A DNA stretch of 64,000 nt from Streptomyces sp. SCL15-4 (GTDB lineage: Bacteria > Actinomycetota > Actinomycetes > Streptomycetales > Streptomycetaceae), in assembly GCF_033366695.1 (NCBI RefSeq), contig NZ_JAOBTQ010000001.1, positions 1,612,001 through 1,676,000 of the forward strand. The letters run 5' to 3'. The position numbers and the translations under genes were made by a program. The notes under the pieces were generated by a model. The model made no database searches. It was not told the origin of the DNA and saw only the letters and a list, made by a program, of their open reading frames with translations. Positions 34,285-43,980 of the stretch are shown here, in pieces (position 1 is the stretch's first letter; every line of letters begins with the position of its first letter).

Positions 34285-35355
34285 ATGGATCTGCCCGTCA
34301 TGCCGCCCGTGAAACCCATGCTCGCCAAGTCGGTGGCGAAGATCCCGCCGGGCATGCACTACGAGGCGAAGTGGGACGGCTTCCGGTCGATCGTGTTCCG
34401 CGACGGAGCCGAGGTCGAGTTGGGCAGTCGCACCGGCAAGCCGCTGACCAGGTATTTTCCCGAGCTGGTCGAGGCCCTGAAGGAGCGCGTGCCCGAGCGG
34501 TGCGTGCTGGACGGGGAGATCGTGATCGCGCGCGGCGGGCGGCTGGACTTCGACGCGCTGACCGAGCGCATCCATCCGGCGGCCTCCCGGGTGCGGACGC
34601 TGGCCGAGAGGAACCCGGCGTCCTTCGTCGCCTTCGACCTGCTGGCCCTGGACGACCACGCCCTGCTCGACGTGCCCCTCACCGACCGCCGTGCCCTGCT
34701 GGACCGGGCCCTCGCGGACGCGGCCCCGCCGGTGCACGTGGCTCCCTCGACGACCGACATCGAGGTGGCCCGGCGGTGGTTCGAGCAGTTCGAGGGCGCC
34801 GGTCTGGACGGGGTCGTGGCCAAGCCGCCCGGCCTGCGCTACCTCCAGGACGAGCGGGCCATGTTCAAGGTCAAGCACGAGCGGACGGCGGACGTCGTCG
34901 TCGCCGGGTACCGGCTGCACAAGAGCGGCCCGGTGGTGGGCTCGCTGCTGCTGGGGCTGTACGACGAGCGGGGCCGGCTCCAGCACGTCGGCGTGTCGGC
35001 CGCCTTCTCCATGAAGCGGCGCGCCGAACTGGTGGAGGAACTCCGGCCGCTGCGGATGGACGATGTCGCCGGGCACCCGTGGGCCGCCTGGACGGACGAG
35101 GCGGCGCACGAGACGGCGCGGCTGCCGGGCGCGCCGAGCCGCTGGTCCGGGAGGAAGGACCTGTCCTGGGTGCCGCTGCGGCCGGAGCGGGTGGCCGAGG
35201 TGGCCTACGACCACATGGAGAACGGGCAGCGGTTCCGGCACACGGCCCGCTTCCGCCGCTGGCGGCCGGACCGTACGCCGGAGGGCTGCACCTACGCCCA
35301 GCTGGAGGAGCCGGTGCGCTACGACCTGGCGGAGGTGCTCGGCGAGAGATCGTGA
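34285..35355 (+). CDS. ATP-dependent DNA ligase (LigC/LigD ligase type)
   Basis: A 356-residue nick-sealing ligase. The adenylated Lys29 is in YEAKWDGFRS. The other nucleotidyltransferase motifs are VLDGEIVI, FVAFDLLALDD, LDGVVAKPPGLRY and FKVKHERTADVVV. The C-terminal OB fold follows from about residue 210. The ATG at 34285 is used, although an in-frame ATG at 34300 (MPPVKPMLA) is possible. It is divergent from the polymerase gene. Together they make a split end-joining pair; no ku gene is seen in the window. Confidence 0.93.
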   Translation: MDLPVMPPVKPMLAKSVAKIPPGMHYEAKWDGFRSIVFRDGAEVELGSRTGKPLTRYFPELVEALKERVPERCVLDGEIVIARGGRLDFDALTERIHPAASRVRTLAERNPASFVAFDLLALDDHALLDVPLTDRRALLDRALADAAPPVHVAPSTTDIEVARRWFEQFEGAGLDGVVAKPPGLRYLQDERAMFKVKHERTADVVVAGYRLHKSGPVVGSLLLGLYDERGRLQHVGVSAAFSMKRRAELVEELRPLRMDDVAGHPWAAWTDEAAHETARLPGAPSRWSGRKDLSWVPLRPERVAEVAYDHMENGQRFRHTARFRRWRPDRTPEGCTYAQLEEPVRYDLAEVLGERS

Positions 35356-35380
35356 CCGGCGCGCCGGCGGCTGCCGGGCG

Positions 35381-36571
35381 CTACGGCCGCATGAGGACCT
35401 TGACGGCGCCGTCCTGCTTGCGCTGGAACATCTCGTACGCGTGCGGCGCCTCCGCCAGCGGCACCCGGTGCGTGGCGAAGTCGTCGACGCCGAGCGGGTC
35501 CTCGTCCGTCAGGTACGGGATGATCCGGCTCGTCCAGCGGCGGACGTTGGCCTGGCCCATGCGGAGCTGGATCTGCTTGTCGAAGAGGGTGAGCATCGGC
35601 ATCGGGTCGGCCATGCCGCCGTAGACCCCGCTCAGCGAGATCGTGCCGCCGCGCCGGACCAGGTCGATCGCCATGTACAGCGCGCCGAGCCGGTCGACGC
35701 TGAAGCGTTCGGCGAGCGGGCCACTGAGCTTGCGGGGCATCATCGAGGTCGCCGTCTGGGCGAGCTTGGCGGCGGCACTGCCGTGCGCCTCGGTGCCGAC
35801 GGCGTCGATCACGGCGTCCGGGCCCCGGCCGCCGGTCACGTCCCGGATGGCATGGACCAGCGCCTTCTCGTCGTCGAAGGCCCTGAGGTCGTACGTCTCG
35901 ACCCCGCGCCGCTGCGCGCGGGCCAGCCGCTCGGGCACCAGGTCGACCCCGAAGACCCGTTCGGCGCCGCGTGCCCTGGCGATCCGGCAGGCCATGTCGC
36001 CGATCGGGCCGAGCCCGAGGACCGCGAGGGTCCCGCCGGGCGGGACGGCCGCGTACTCGACGGCCTGCCACGCGGTGGGCAGCACGTCGGAGAGGTAGAC
36101 GAACCGGTCGTCCGGCGGGCCCTCGGGGACCTTGATCGGGCCGAACTGCGCCTGCGGCACCCGCAGGTACTCGGCCTGGCCGCCGGGCACGGCGCCGTAC
36201 AGACGGGTGTAGCCGAACAGGGCCGCGCCCATGCCCTCGCCGGTGACCTGGGTCGTCTCGCACTGGGTGGGCAGGCCCGTGTCGCACATGAAACAGTGCC
36301 CGCAGGCGATCTGGAACGGCACCACGACCCGGTCGCCGGGCCGCAGGTCGGGCACCTCGGGGCCGACCTCCTCCACGATGCCCATGGGTTCGTGGCCGAG
36401 GATGTCACCCGGGGTCATGAACGGGGTGAGCACCTCGTACAGATGCAGATCGGACCCGCACAGTCCGCTGGACGTCACGCGGATGACGGCGTCCGTGGGT
36501 TCCTCGATCCGCGGGTCTGGCACGTCCTCGACCCGGACGTCCCGCTTTCCCTGCCAGGTGACTGCCTTCAT
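35381..36571 (-). CDS. Zinc-dependent alcohol dehydrogenase
   Basis: A 396-residue medium-chain dehydrogenase. The catalytic zinc ligands are in SSGLCGSDLHLYE and LGHEPMGIVEEVG. The structural zinc loop is CGHCFMCDTGLPTQC. The Rossmann loop is AVLGLGPIGDMACRIA. The long insert after the zinc loop, and GGRGPDAVIDAVG, recall glutathione-independent formaldehyde dehydrogenase-like members. The ATG at 36571 has GAGGGAG upstream. The substrate is unknown. It stands between the ligase gene and the MarR regulator, and its 135-base upstream gap makes co-transcription with the latter uncertain. Confidence 0.88.
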   Translation of the reverse strand: MKAVTWQGKRDVRVEDVPDPRIEEPTDAVIRVTSSGLCGSDLHLYEVLTPFMTPGDILGHEPMGIVEEVGPEVPDLRPGDRVVVPFQIACGHCFMCDTGLPTQCETTQVTGEGMGAALFGYTRLYGAVPGGQAEYLRVPQAQFGPIKVPEGPPDDRFVYLSDVLPTAWQAVEYAAVPPGGTLAVLGLGPIGDMACRIARARGAERVFGVDLVPERLARAQRRGVETYDLRAFDDEKALVHAIRDVTGGRGPDAVIDAVGTEAHGSAAAKLAQTATSMMPRKLSGPLAERFSVDRLGALYMAIDLVRRGGTISLSGVYGGMADPMPMLTLFDKQIQLRMGQANVRRWTSRIIPYLTDEDPLGVDDFATHRVPLAEAPHAYEMFQRKQDGAVKVLMRP

Positions 36572-36705
36572 GCGTCGCACTCCCTCGGTCACGTACGGCC
36601 TCGTCCGTGTGCGGTGGCGGCCGGGTACCCGTGCGGGCCGGCACCGAACCCGGCACCGGACCCGGTACCGACGAGGGCGGCGGGAGGGCAGGTGCCGTGG
36701 CGCGG

Positions 36706-37170
36706 TCAGGCCTGGGCGGCCAGCGGCTCGGCCGGGTTGCGCAGGTCCTCGGCGGCGTCGGCGACCCGGCGGATCAGGTCGAAGAACACGCTTTGCTCCT
36801 CGGCGGACAGCGGGGCGAGGAACACCTGGTTCATCCGGGCGGTGCGCACGGACAGCTTGCGGTGGACGCGCGCGCCCTCGTCGGTGAGGCGGAGCAGGAA
36901 GCGCCGGCCGTCCCGCGGGTCGCGCACCTTGTGCAGCAGTCCCCGGCGGTCGAGGCGGCTGATCACCTCGGCGATCGTGGAACGGTCGAGGCCCACCCGC
37001 TCCCCCACGGTCCGCTGGTCGAGTCCGGACTCGGCGACGAGCGCGTTCATGACCGCGAACTGCGGCGAGGTGATCTCCTCGGAGACCATCGTGTTCCACA
37101 GCAGGTAGTGGGCCTGCTGGAGCCGCCGGGCGAGGTGTCCGGGATGGGTGGCGAGGTCCACCGCGGCCAT
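36706..37170 (-). CDS. pcaV: MarR-family regulator of the pca operon
   Basis: A 154-residue winged-helix repressor. TSPQFAVMNALVAE, QRTVGERVGLDRSTIAEVIS (recognition helix) and KVRDPRDGRRFLLRLTDEG (beta wing) are MarR hallmarks. It is divergent from pcaI with 185 bases between, the same arrangement as the protocatechuate-responsive PcaV of S. coelicolor. Arg15, which I recall as important for ligand and DNA binding in that protein, is present (HLARRLQQAHYLL). The symbol rests on this context and resemblance. Two operator-like palindromes lie in the gap. Confidence 0.85.
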   Translation of the reverse strand: MAAVDLATHPGHLARRLQQAHYLLWNTMVSEEITSPQFAVMNALVAESGLDQRTVGERVGLDRSTIAEVISRLDRRGLLHKVRDPRDGRRFLLRLTDEGARVHRKLSVRTARMNQVFLAPLSAEEQSVFFDLIRRVADAAEDLRNPAEPLAAQA

Positions 37171-37190
37171 GTGCGCTCCTCTGATCGATT

Positions 37191-37207
37191 CGTTGGTGCA
37201 CTGAACG
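37191..37207. promoter_or_regulatory. Candidate PcaV operator 1
   Basis: CGTTGGTGCACTGAACG is an imperfect palindrome centred on GTGCAC, 20 bases before the regulator start. Confidence 0.5.
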
Positions 37208-37310
37208 ATACCGGCCGCCGAACCGACTGTCCTGTTATGTGTGTGGGAAAAAATACAGGTCTTGACGGCCTACGTCTCCGATGGCAGCGTGAGCGGCACC
37301 TCAGCCAAAT

Positions 37311-37326
37311 ACTCAGTGCCCTGACT
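37311..37326. promoter_or_regulatory. Candidate PcaV operator 2
   Basis: ACTCAGTGCCCTGACT shares the core TCAGTGC with the reverse complement of site 1 and lies 30 bases before pcaI, where bound repressor would block transcription. Confidence 0.4.
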
Positions 37327-37355
37327 ATCTGGGTCGGAGAGACGGAGCTTCACGG

Positions 37356-38111
37356 ATGGACAAGGTGGTGGCCGGCGCCGTCGAAGCGGTGGCCGATGTG
37401 CCGGACGGCGCTTCCCTCGCCGTCGGCGGGTTCGGGCTCAGCGGTGTGCCGGACGTGCTGATCCGGGCGCTGTACGAGCGCGGTGTCGGCGCACTGAGCG
37501 TGGTGTCGAACAACTGCGGGGCGATGGAGTCCGGACTGGCGGTGCTGCTGGCCGCGGGCCGGATCACCCGGGTGACCGGCTCGTACATCGGCGGCAACAA
37601 GGAGTTCGCGCGCCAGTACCTGGCCGGCGAGCTGGAGCTGGAGCTGATACCGCAGGGCACGCTGGCCGAGCGGCTGCGCGCGGGCGGCGCCGGCATCCCC
37701 GCCTTCTACACCCCGGCCGGCGTCGGCACCCAGGTCGCCGAGGGCGGACTGCCCTGGCGCTACGACGGCTCGGGCGGCATCGCGCTGGCCTCGCCGCCGA
37801 AGGAGGTGCGGGAGTTCGACGGTGTGGAGTACGTGCTGGAGCGCGGCATCCGCACCGACTTCGCGCTGGTCAGGGCCGCGCGCGGGGACCGGCACGGCAA
37901 TCTGGTGTTCCGCAGGTCGGCCCGGAACTTCAACCCGCTGGCCGCGATGGCCGGCCGGATCACCATCGCCGAGGTGGAGGAGCTGGTCGAGCCCGGCGAA
38001 CTCGATCCGGACGCGGTGCACGTGCCGGGCGTCTTCGTGCAGCGGGTGGTGCCGCTCACCCCGGAGCAGGCGGCGGACAAGCGGATCGAGTTCCGGACGG
38101 TGAGCGGCTGA
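37356..38111 (+). CDS. pcaI: 3-oxoadipate CoA-transferase, alpha subunit
   Basis: A 251-residue class I CoA-transferase subunit. With PcaJ it moves CoA from succinyl-CoA to 3-oxoadipate. [21 protein letters not shown] (the N-terminal glycine-rich region), SNNCG and [11 protein letters not shown] are typical of alpha subunits. [24 protein letters not shown] sequence is also present ([15 protein letters not shown]). The ATG at 37356 follows GGAGAGACGGAG. It is first of a seven-gene operon, and its stop overlaps the pcaJ start. Confidence 0.95.
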   Translation: MDKVVAGAVEAVADVPDGASLAVGGFGLSGVPDVLIRALYERGVGALSVVSNNCGAMESGLAVLLAAGRITRVTGSYIGGNKEFARQYLAGELELELIPQGTLAERLRAGGAGIPAFYTPAGVGTQVAEGGLPWRYDGSGGIALASPPKEVREFDGVEYVLERGIRTDFALVRAARGDRHGNLVFRRSARNFNPLAAMAGRITIAEVEELVEPGELDPDAVHVPGVFVQRVVPLTPEQAADKRIEFRTVSG

Positions 38112-38755
38112 TGGCCTGGACACGCGAGCAGATGGCCGCCCGCGCGGCGCGTGAGCTGCGCGACGGACAGTACGTGAACCTGGGGATCGGGCTGCCGACG
38201 CTGATCCCGAACCACCTGCCCGAAGGGGTCGAGGTGGTCCTGGAGTCGGAGAACGGCATTCTGGGCACGGGTCCGTATCCCACGGAGGGCCAGGTCGACC
38301 CCGATCTGATCAACGCGGGCAAGGAGACCGTGACGGTGCTGCCGGGCGCTTCCTTCTTCGACTCGGCGCTGTCGTTCGCGATGATCCGGGGCGGGCACAT
38401 CGATGTGGCCGTGCTCGGTGCGATGCAGGTGTCCTCACGGGGCGACCTGGCCAACTGGGCGGTGCCCGGGAAGCTGGTGACCGGGATCGGCGGCGCGATG
38501 GACCTGGTGCACGGGGCCCGGCAGGTGATCGTGGTGATGACGCACACCGCGAAGGACGGCTCGGCGAAGATCCTCAAGGAGTGCACGCTGCCGCTCACAG
38601 GCAAGGGCTGCGTGAACCGAGTCATCACGGATCTGGCGGTACTGGACGTCACCGAGAACGGACTGACACTGGTCGAGACCGCGCCGGGTGTGAGCGTGGA
38701 CGAGGTCGTCGCCAGGACGGACGCGGAACTGACCGTTGCGGGGAGTCTGCTGTGA
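38111..38755 (+). CDS. pcaJ: 3-oxoadipate CoA-transferase, beta subunit
   Basis: A 214-residue beta subunit carrying the catalytic glutamate in [32 protein letters not shown] and [15 protein letters not shown] are also conserved. The gene starts at ATG 38111 inside the pcaI stop, so the two are translationally coupled, as needed for a 1:1 complex. The end overlaps the GTG start of pcaF. Confidence 0.95.
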   Translation: MAWTREQMAARAARELRDGQYVNLGIGLPTLIPNHLPEGVEVVLESENGILGTGPYPTEGQVDPDLINAGKETVTVLPGASFFDSALSFAMIRGGHIDVAVLGAMQVSSRGDLANWAVPGKLVTGIGGAMDLVHGARQVIVVMTHTAKDGSAKILKECTLPLTGKGCVNRVITDLAVLDVTENGLTLVETAPGVSVDEVVARTDAELTVAGSLL

Positions 38756-39972
38756 ACCGCGCTCACATGCCCAAGCCCGTGTACATCGTCGACGCCGTCC
38801 GCACCCCGTTCGGCCGTTACAACGGCGCCCTGTCCGCCGTCCGCCCCGACGACCTGGCCGCCCACACCCTCCGCGCCCTCCTCGCCCGCACCCCGGACCT
38901 GGACCCCGCCCGGATCGACGACGTCTACCTCGGCAACGCCAACGGCGCCGGCGAGGAGAACCGCAACGTCGCCCGGATGGCCGCGCTGCTCGCCGGCCTG
39001 CCGACCTCCGTGCCCGGCGTGACCGTGAACCGGCTGTGCGCCTCCGGCCTGGAGGCGGTGGTCCAGGCGGCCCGCGCCATCGCGCTGGGCGACGCGTCCC
39101 TCGCCGTGGCGGGCGGGGTGGAGTCCATGACCCGGGCGCCGTACGTCCTGCCGAAGGCGGACAGCCCGTTCCCGGCCGCCCACACCGAGCTGTACTCGAC
39201 CACGCTCGGCTGGCGCATGGTCAACCCGCAGATGGACCCGCAGTGGACCATCCCGCTGGGCGAGAGCGCCGAAAGGATCGCCGACAAGCACGGCATCACC
39301 CGCGAGCGGCAGGACGCGTTCGCCCTCGCCTCCCACCGCAAGGCCGCCACCGCCCGGGAGCAGGGCCTCTTCGACGCCGAGCTGGCGCCCGTCCCCGTCC
39401 CGCGGCGCAAGGGCGAGCCGGTGGACCTCGCCGCCGACGAGTGCGTACGGCCGGACGCCTCGCTCGCCGCCATGGCGAAGCTGCGGCCCGCCTTCCGCGC
39501 CGAGGGCGGCACGGTCACCGCGGGCAACGCCTCTCCCCTGAACGACGGCGCCGCGGCGCTGCTCCTCGCCGACGAGGAGGGGTTGCGGGCCACCGGCCGG
39601 GAGCCGCTGGCCCGGATCAGCGCGACCGGCCTCTCGGCCACCGACCCGCAGTACTTCGGGCTGGCGCCCGTGGAGGCCGTCGACCGGGCCCTCGCCAAGG
39701 CCGGCAAGGGCTTCGGCGACCTGTCGGTCCTGGAGCTGAACGAGGCGTTCGCCGCCCAGGTGCTCGGCTGCCTCGCCGAGTGGCCGCAGTTCGACCCGGC
39801 CGTCCTCAACCCCCAGGGCGGAGCCATCGCGCTCGGCCATCCGCTCGGCGCCTCCGGCGCCCGGCTCGCCGGGACCGTCGCCCACCAGCTCGCCCGCCGC
39901 GGCTCCGGCACCGGCGTGGCCACCCTCTGCATCGGCGTGGGCCAGGGCCTCGCCCTCGTCCTCGAACGATAA
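38752..39972 (+). CDS. pcaF: 3-oxoadipyl-CoA thiolase
   Basis: A 406-residue thiolase that splits 3-oxoadipyl-CoA to succinyl-CoA and acetyl-CoA, the last step of the pathway. The acylated Cys is in [14 protein letters not shown]. The other active-site parts are [25 protein letters not shown] and [11 protein letters not shown]. The GTG at 38752 is preferred since GGGGAG lies at 38740-38745 and it overlaps the pcaJ stop. The ATG at 38767 has no ribosome site. Context separates it from the fadA thiolase at 20.9 kb. Confidence 0.94.
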   Translation: MNRAHMPKPVYIVDAVRTPFGRYNGALSAVRPDDLAAHTLRALLARTPDLDPARIDDVYLGNANGAGEENRNVARMAALLAGLPTSVPGVTVNRLCASGLEAVVQAARAIALGDASLAVAGGVESMTRAPYVLPKADSPFPAAHTELYSTTLGWRMVNPQMDPQWTIPLGESAERIADKHGITRERQDAFALASHRKAATAREQGLFDAELAPVPVPRRKGEPVDLAADECVRPDASLAAMAKLRPAFRAEGGTVTAGNASPLNDGAAALLLADEEGLRATGREPLARISATGLSATDPQYFGLAPVEAVDRALAKAGKGFGDLSVLELNEAFAAQVLGCLAEWPQFDPAVLNPQGGAIALGHPLGASGARLAGTVAHQLARRGSGTGVATLCIGVGQGLALVLER

Positions 39973-39991
39973 GGAAGCGTCAGGTACCACC

Positions 39992-40765
39992 ATGGCCCTC
40001 ACCCAGCAGGACATCGACCAGGAGATCGCCGCCGAGCGCGCCGCGTACGACAAGCGCCTCGCCGGCGGGGCGCCGGTCGAGCACCATCCGCGCCGCGACT
40101 ACGCGCCGTACCGTTCCTCCGTGCTGCGCCACCCGAAGCAGCCGCTGGTGGAGATCGACACCCGCCAGGACCCGGAGCTGGTGGAGCTGCGCTCCCCCGC
40201 CTTCGGGGAGCGTGACGTCACCGAGGTCGACAACGACCTCACCCGGCAGCACACCGGCGAGCCCGTCGGCGAGCGCATCACGGTCTCCGGGCGGCTGCTG
40301 GACCGCGACGGGCGGCCGGTCCGCGGCCAGCTGATCGAGATATGGCAGGCCAACTCCGCCGGCCGCTACGCCCATCGGCGCGAACAGCACGACGCGCCGC
40401 TGGACCCGAACTTCACCGGGTTCGGCCGCACCCTCACCGACGCCGACGGCCGCTACCGCTTCACCACCATCCAGCCGGGCCCCTACCCCTGGCGCAACCA
40501 CGTGAACGCCTGGCGCCCGGCCCACATCCACTTCTCGGTGTTCGGCACGGCGTTCACCCAGCGGCTGGTGACGCAGATGTACTTCCCGAACGACCCGCTG
40601 TTCCCGTACGACCCGATCCTGCAGTCGGTGACGGACGACGCGGCCCGGCAGCGCCTGGTCGCCACCTACGACCACGCCCTGTCGGTGCCCGAGTTCTCCC
40701 TCGGCTACCACTGGGACATCGTGCTGGACGGCCCGGCCGCCACCTGGACCGAAGAAGGACGCTGA
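39992..40765 (+). CDS. pcaH: Protocatechuate 3,4-dioxygenase, beta subunit
   Basis: A 257-residue intradiol dioxygenase subunit that holds the catalytic Fe(III). The iron ligands lie in NSAGRYAHR (Tyr) and PYPWRNHVNAWRPAHIHFSV (Tyr and two His). Bound to PcaG, it opens the ring of protocatechuate to 3-carboxy-cis,cis-muconate. The ATG at 39992 has AAGGAAG upstream. The last residues GYHWDIVLDG are the usual family end. Confidence 0.96.
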   Translation: MALTQQDIDQEIAAERAAYDKRLAGGAPVEHHPRRDYAPYRSSVLRHPKQPLVEIDTRQDPELVELRSPAFGERDVTEVDNDLTRQHTGEPVGERITVSGRLLDRDGRPVRGQLIEIWQANSAGRYAHRREQHDAPLDPNFTGFGRTLTDADGRYRFTTIQPGPYPWRNHVNAWRPAHIHFSVFGTAFTQRLVTQMYFPNDPLFPYDPILQSVTDDAARQRLVATYDHALSVPEFSLGYHWDIVLDGPAATWTEEGR

Positions 40766-40770
40766 CCGCC

Positions 40771-41373
40771 ATGACGACCATCGACCCGGGCAGCCCGGAG
40801 CAGGTGCCGCCCACCCCGTCCCACACGGTCGGCCCGTTCTACGGTTACGCGCTGCCGTTCCGCGGCGGCGAGGAGATCGCTCCGCTCGGCCATCCGGACA
40901 CGATCACCGTGCACGGGTACGTCCTCGACGGCGCGGGCGGGCCGCTGCCCGACGCGCTGATCGAACTGTGGGGCCCGCGCCCGGACGGCACGGTGCCGCG
41001 GGTGGACGGCTCGCTGCGCCGCGACCCGGCCACCGGCGGCTTCCTGGGCCGCAACGGCGTGGAGTTCACCGGCTGGGGGCGGATCCAGACGGACGCGAAC
41101 GGCCACTGGTACGCGCGTACGCTGCGCCCCGGCGCACGCGGGCGCAACGCGCCGTACCTCGGCGTCTGCGTCTTCGCGCGCGGCCTGCTGGTCCACCTGT
41201 TCACCCGGATCTACCTGCCGGGCGACGACGCCGCGCTGGCGGCCGACCCGTTGCTGACCCGGGTGGGCGAGCGGCGCGACACGCTGATCGCGGGCGACGA
41301 GGGGAACGGCACGTACCGTTTCGACATCCGCCTTCAGGGCGAAGGCGAGACGGTCTTCCTGGAGTTCCGGTGA
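40771..41373 (+). CDS. pcaG: Protocatechuate 3,4-dioxygenase, alpha subunit
   Basis: A 200-residue non-iron-binding partner of PcaH. TPSHTVGPFYGYALP, ITVHGYVLDGAGGPLPDALIELWG and CVFARGLLVHLFTRIYLP are characteristic, the last matching the alpha-subunit form that lacks the His ligands. It starts 6 bases after the pcaH stop, with AAGGA upstream. Its stop overlaps the pcaB start. Confidence 0.96.
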   Translation: MTTIDPGSPEQVPPTPSHTVGPFYGYALPFRGGEEIAPLGHPDTITVHGYVLDGAGGPLPDALIELWGPRPDGTVPRVDGSLRRDPATGGFLGRNGVEFTGWGRIQTDANGHWYARTLRPGARGRNAPYLGVCVFARGLLVHLFTRIYLPGDDAALAADPLLTRVGERRDTLIAGDEGNGTYRFDIRLQGEGETVFLEFR

Positions 41374-42707
41374 CATCCGAGTCCTCACCCTGCGCCGACA
41401 CCGGTCTGCTGGACCCCGGACGAGAGGCGGCGGGCGGCGCGTGCGAGACCGGCGACGCCGCTTACCTGCGGGCGCTGCTCGACGCCGAGGCCGCGCTGAC
41501 CCGGGCGCAGGCCGCGCTGGGGCTCGCCCCGGCCGACGCCGCTGCGGTGGTGACCGCGGCCGCCGACCCGGCCCGGTTCGACCTGCGCTCCCTGGCCGCC
41601 CGCGCCGCCGGCGGCGGCAACCCGGTCATCCCGCTGGCCGCAGACCTGACCGCGGCGGTCGGCGCGGAGTACGGCCCCTACGTGCACCGGGGCGCCACCA
41701 GCCAGGACATCATGGACACGGCGACGATGCTGGTGGCCGTGCGCGCCCTCGGCCCGGTCCTGGCCGGCCTCGGGCGCGCCGAGCGGGCGCTGGGCCGCCT
41801 CGCCGCCGGGCACCGGGACACCGTGCTGCCGGGCCGGACGCTCACCCAGCACGCCGTACCGACCACGTTCGGGCTGAAGGCGGCCGGCTGGCGGGCGCTG
41901 GTCCTGGACGCGCGCGACCGCCTCACCCGGGTACGCGGCTCGCTCCCCGTCCAGCTCGGCGGGGCCGCCGGCACCCTGGCGGCCTTCCAGGCGTACGGCG
42001 CCCCGGACCCGGCCGCGCTGACGGAGCGTTACGCCCGTGAACTCGGTCTCGCGGCACCCGTGTTGCCGTGGCACACGCTGCGCACACCGATCGCGGACCT
42101 GGCCGGGTGCCTGGCCTTCACGGCGGGCGCGCTGGGCAAGCTCGCCGTGGACGTGCTGACGCTGTCGCGCACCGAGACCGGCGAGGTGAGCGAGGACGGC
42201 GGCGGCTCGTCCGCCATGCCGCACAAGGCGAACCCGGTGCGCGCCACCCTCCTCGCGTCCGCCGCCCGGCGCGCCCCCCAGCTCGCGGCGACGCTGTACG
42301 GCTGCCTGGCCGCCGAGGACGAGCGGCCGGCCGGCGCCTGGCACGCCGAGTGGGAACCGCTGCGCGACCTGCTCCGGCTGGTGGGCGGCGCGGCCGGGCA
42401 CGCGGCGGAGCTGACCGAGGGACTGCGCGTGCACCCGGACGCGATGCGCCACAACCTCGCCCGCACCCGGGGACTCATCGTCTCCGAGCGGCTGACCGCC
42501 CTCCTCACGCCCGTCCTCGGCCGGGCGCGGGCCAAGGAGCTGCTGACCGAACTGGCCCGCCGCGCCCACGCCGAGGACCGTCCGCTGCGCGAACTCCTCG
42601 GCGAACAGCCGGAGCTGGCGGGTCTGGACCTGGACGAGGCGACCGATCCCGCCCGGTACACCGGTTTCGCCGGGCCCCTCACCGACCGCGCACTGGAGCG
42701 ACGTTGA
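41370..42707 (+). CDS. pcaB: 3-carboxy-cis,cis-muconate cycloisomerase
   Basis: A 445-residue fumarase/aspartase-superfamily enzyme lactonising 3-carboxymuconate. The family signature GSSAMPHKANPVRA is at residues about 280-293, with VHRGATSQDIMDTA and TLTQHAVPTTFG earlier. The GTG at 41370 lies within the pcaG stop and has GGAG at 41360-41363. The extra N-terminal residues (SESSPCADTGLLDP) are typical of the actinobacterial form. Confidence 0.95.
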   Translation: MTSESSPCADTGLLDPGREAAGGACETGDAAYLRALLDAEAALTRAQAALGLAPADAAAVVTAAADPARFDLRSLAARAAGGGNPVIPLAADLTAAVGAEYGPYVHRGATSQDIMDTATMLVAVRALGPVLAGLGRAERALGRLAAGHRDTVLPGRTLTQHAVPTTFGLKAAGWRALVLDARDRLTRVRGSLPVQLGGAAGTLAAFQAYGAPDPAALTERYARELGLAAPVLPWHTLRTPIADLAGCLAFTAGALGKLAVDVLTLSRTETGEVSEDGGGSSAMPHKANPVRATLLASAARRAPQLAATLYGCLAAEDERPAGAWHAEWEPLRDLLRLVGGAAGHAAELTEGLRVHPDAMRHNLARTRGLIVSERLTALLTPVLGRARAKELLTELARRAHAEDRPLRELLGEQPELAGLDLDEATDPARYTGFAGPLTDRALERR

Positions 42708-43825
42708 CCGTGACCCTCCTCAACCACCGCGCCGAAGGCCCCGCTTCCGCGCCGCCGCTGCTGCTCGGGCCCTCACTCGGCACCTCGCTGGCCCTGTGGG
42801 ACCAGGTGGCGCCCGAGCTGTCCGCGACCCACCGGGTGGTCCGCTGGGACCTGCCGGGCCACGGGGGTTCGGCGGCGGACCTGATCGGGCCGGGCGCGAG
42901 CGTCGGCGACCTGGCCGCGCTGGTGCTGGCGCTCGCCGACGCGCTCGGCATCGACCGGTTCGCCTACGCGGGCGTGTCCCTGGGCGGCGCGGTCGGCCTG
43001 CACCTGGCCGTCCACCACCCGGAGCGGCTGACCTCGCTGGCGCTGCTGTGCTCCTCGGCCCACTTCGGCGGGGCGGCGCCGTGGCGGGAGCGGGCGGAGC
43101 GGGTGCGCCGGGAGGGCCTGGAGTGGCTGGCGGAGAGCGCCGACGCGCGCTGGTTCACCCCCGGGTTCAGCGTGCCGGAACTGGTCCGGGACCACCGGTC
43201 GGCCGATCCGGCGGCGTACGCGGCCTGCTGCGACGCGCTCGCCGCGTTCGACCTGCGCGACCGGCTGGCCGCGATCACCGTACCGACGCTCCTCGTGGCC
43301 GGCCGGGAGGACCCCGCGACCCCGCCCGCGCATCTGCGGGAGATCGCGGACGCGGTGCCGGGGGCAGCGCTGGTGGAGCTGCCCGGTGCCTCCCACCTGG
43401 CCCCGGCGCAGGTCCCCCGGGCCGTGCTGGCCGCGCTGCGCACCCAGCTGGACGGGCCGCCGGCGAGCGGGCTGGCGATGCGCCGGCAGGTGCTCGGCGA
43501 TGCCCACGTGGACCGCGCGCAGGCCCGGCAGACCCCGTTCACCGCCCGCTTCCAGGACTTCATCTCCCGCTACGCCTGGGGGGAGATCTGGACCGACCCG
43601 ACGCTGTCGCGCCGCGAGCGCAGCATGATCACGCTGACGGCGCTGGTCGCGCACGGCCACTACGACGAGCTGGCGATGCACGTCCGGGCGGCGCGGCGGG
43701 GCGGGCTGACGCCGGAGGAGATCGGCGCGGTGCTGCTGCAGACCGCCGTGTACTGCGGGGTGCCGGCGGCCAACTCGGCGTTCGCGACGGCTCAGCGGGT
43801 GCTGGCCGAGGAGGAGACCGGCTGA
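42704..43825 (+). CDS. pcaL: Fused 3-oxoadipate enol-lactonase / 4-carboxymuconolactone decarboxylase
   Basis: A 373-residue fusion carrying two consecutive pathway steps. Residues 1 to about 250 are an alpha/beta hydrolase (PcaD): nucleophile in YAGVSLGGAVGLH, acid in VAGREDPATPP, His in PGASHLAPAQVP. From about residue 263 a carboxymuconolactone decarboxylase (PcaC) follows: VLGDAHVDRAQ, SRYAWGEIWTDPTLSRRERS and LTPEEIGAVLLQTAVYCGVPAAN. The start is TTG 42704 within the pcaB stop, six bases after GGAG. GTG at 42710 is the alternative. Such fusions are known in actinobacteria (PcaL). Confidence 0.93.
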   Translation: MTVTLLNHRAEGPASAPPLLLGPSLGTSLALWDQVAPELSATHRVVRWDLPGHGGSAADLIGPGASVGDLAALVLALADALGIDRFAYAGVSLGGAVGLHLAVHHPERLTSLALLCSSAHFGGAAPWRERAERVRREGLEWLAESADARWFTPGFSVPELVRDHRSADPAAYAACCDALAAFDLRDRLAAITVPTLLVAGREDPATPPAHLREIADAVPGAALVELPGASHLAPAQVPRAVLAALRTQLDGPPASGLAMRRQVLGDAHVDRAQARQTPFTARFQDFISRYAWGEIWTDPTLSRRERSMITLTALVAHGHYDELAMHVRAARRGGLTPEEIGAVLLQTAVYCGVPAANSAFATAQRVLAEEETG

Positions 43826-43954
43826 GCGGCGCCGAAGCCGCTGCTGTGCGGCGGGTGCGACGGCACCCGGCCCGCGCGGGCGTACGAGGCCGCGTACGGC
43901 CTTCGGGTACGGCACCGGCCGGCGCGCTCAGCGAGCGGTTGCCGGACCGCTGGA

Positions 43955-43980
43955 CCGGGCCCGCACTAGCGCGGGCCCGG
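43955..43980. terminator. Bidirectional terminator between pca operon and LAL-like gene
   Basis: A 10-bp perfect GC inverted repeat (43955-43964, 43971-43980) with a 6-base loop. The stop codon of the converging gene (43966-43968) lies in the loop. The 129 bases before it show no gene. Confidence 0.7.
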
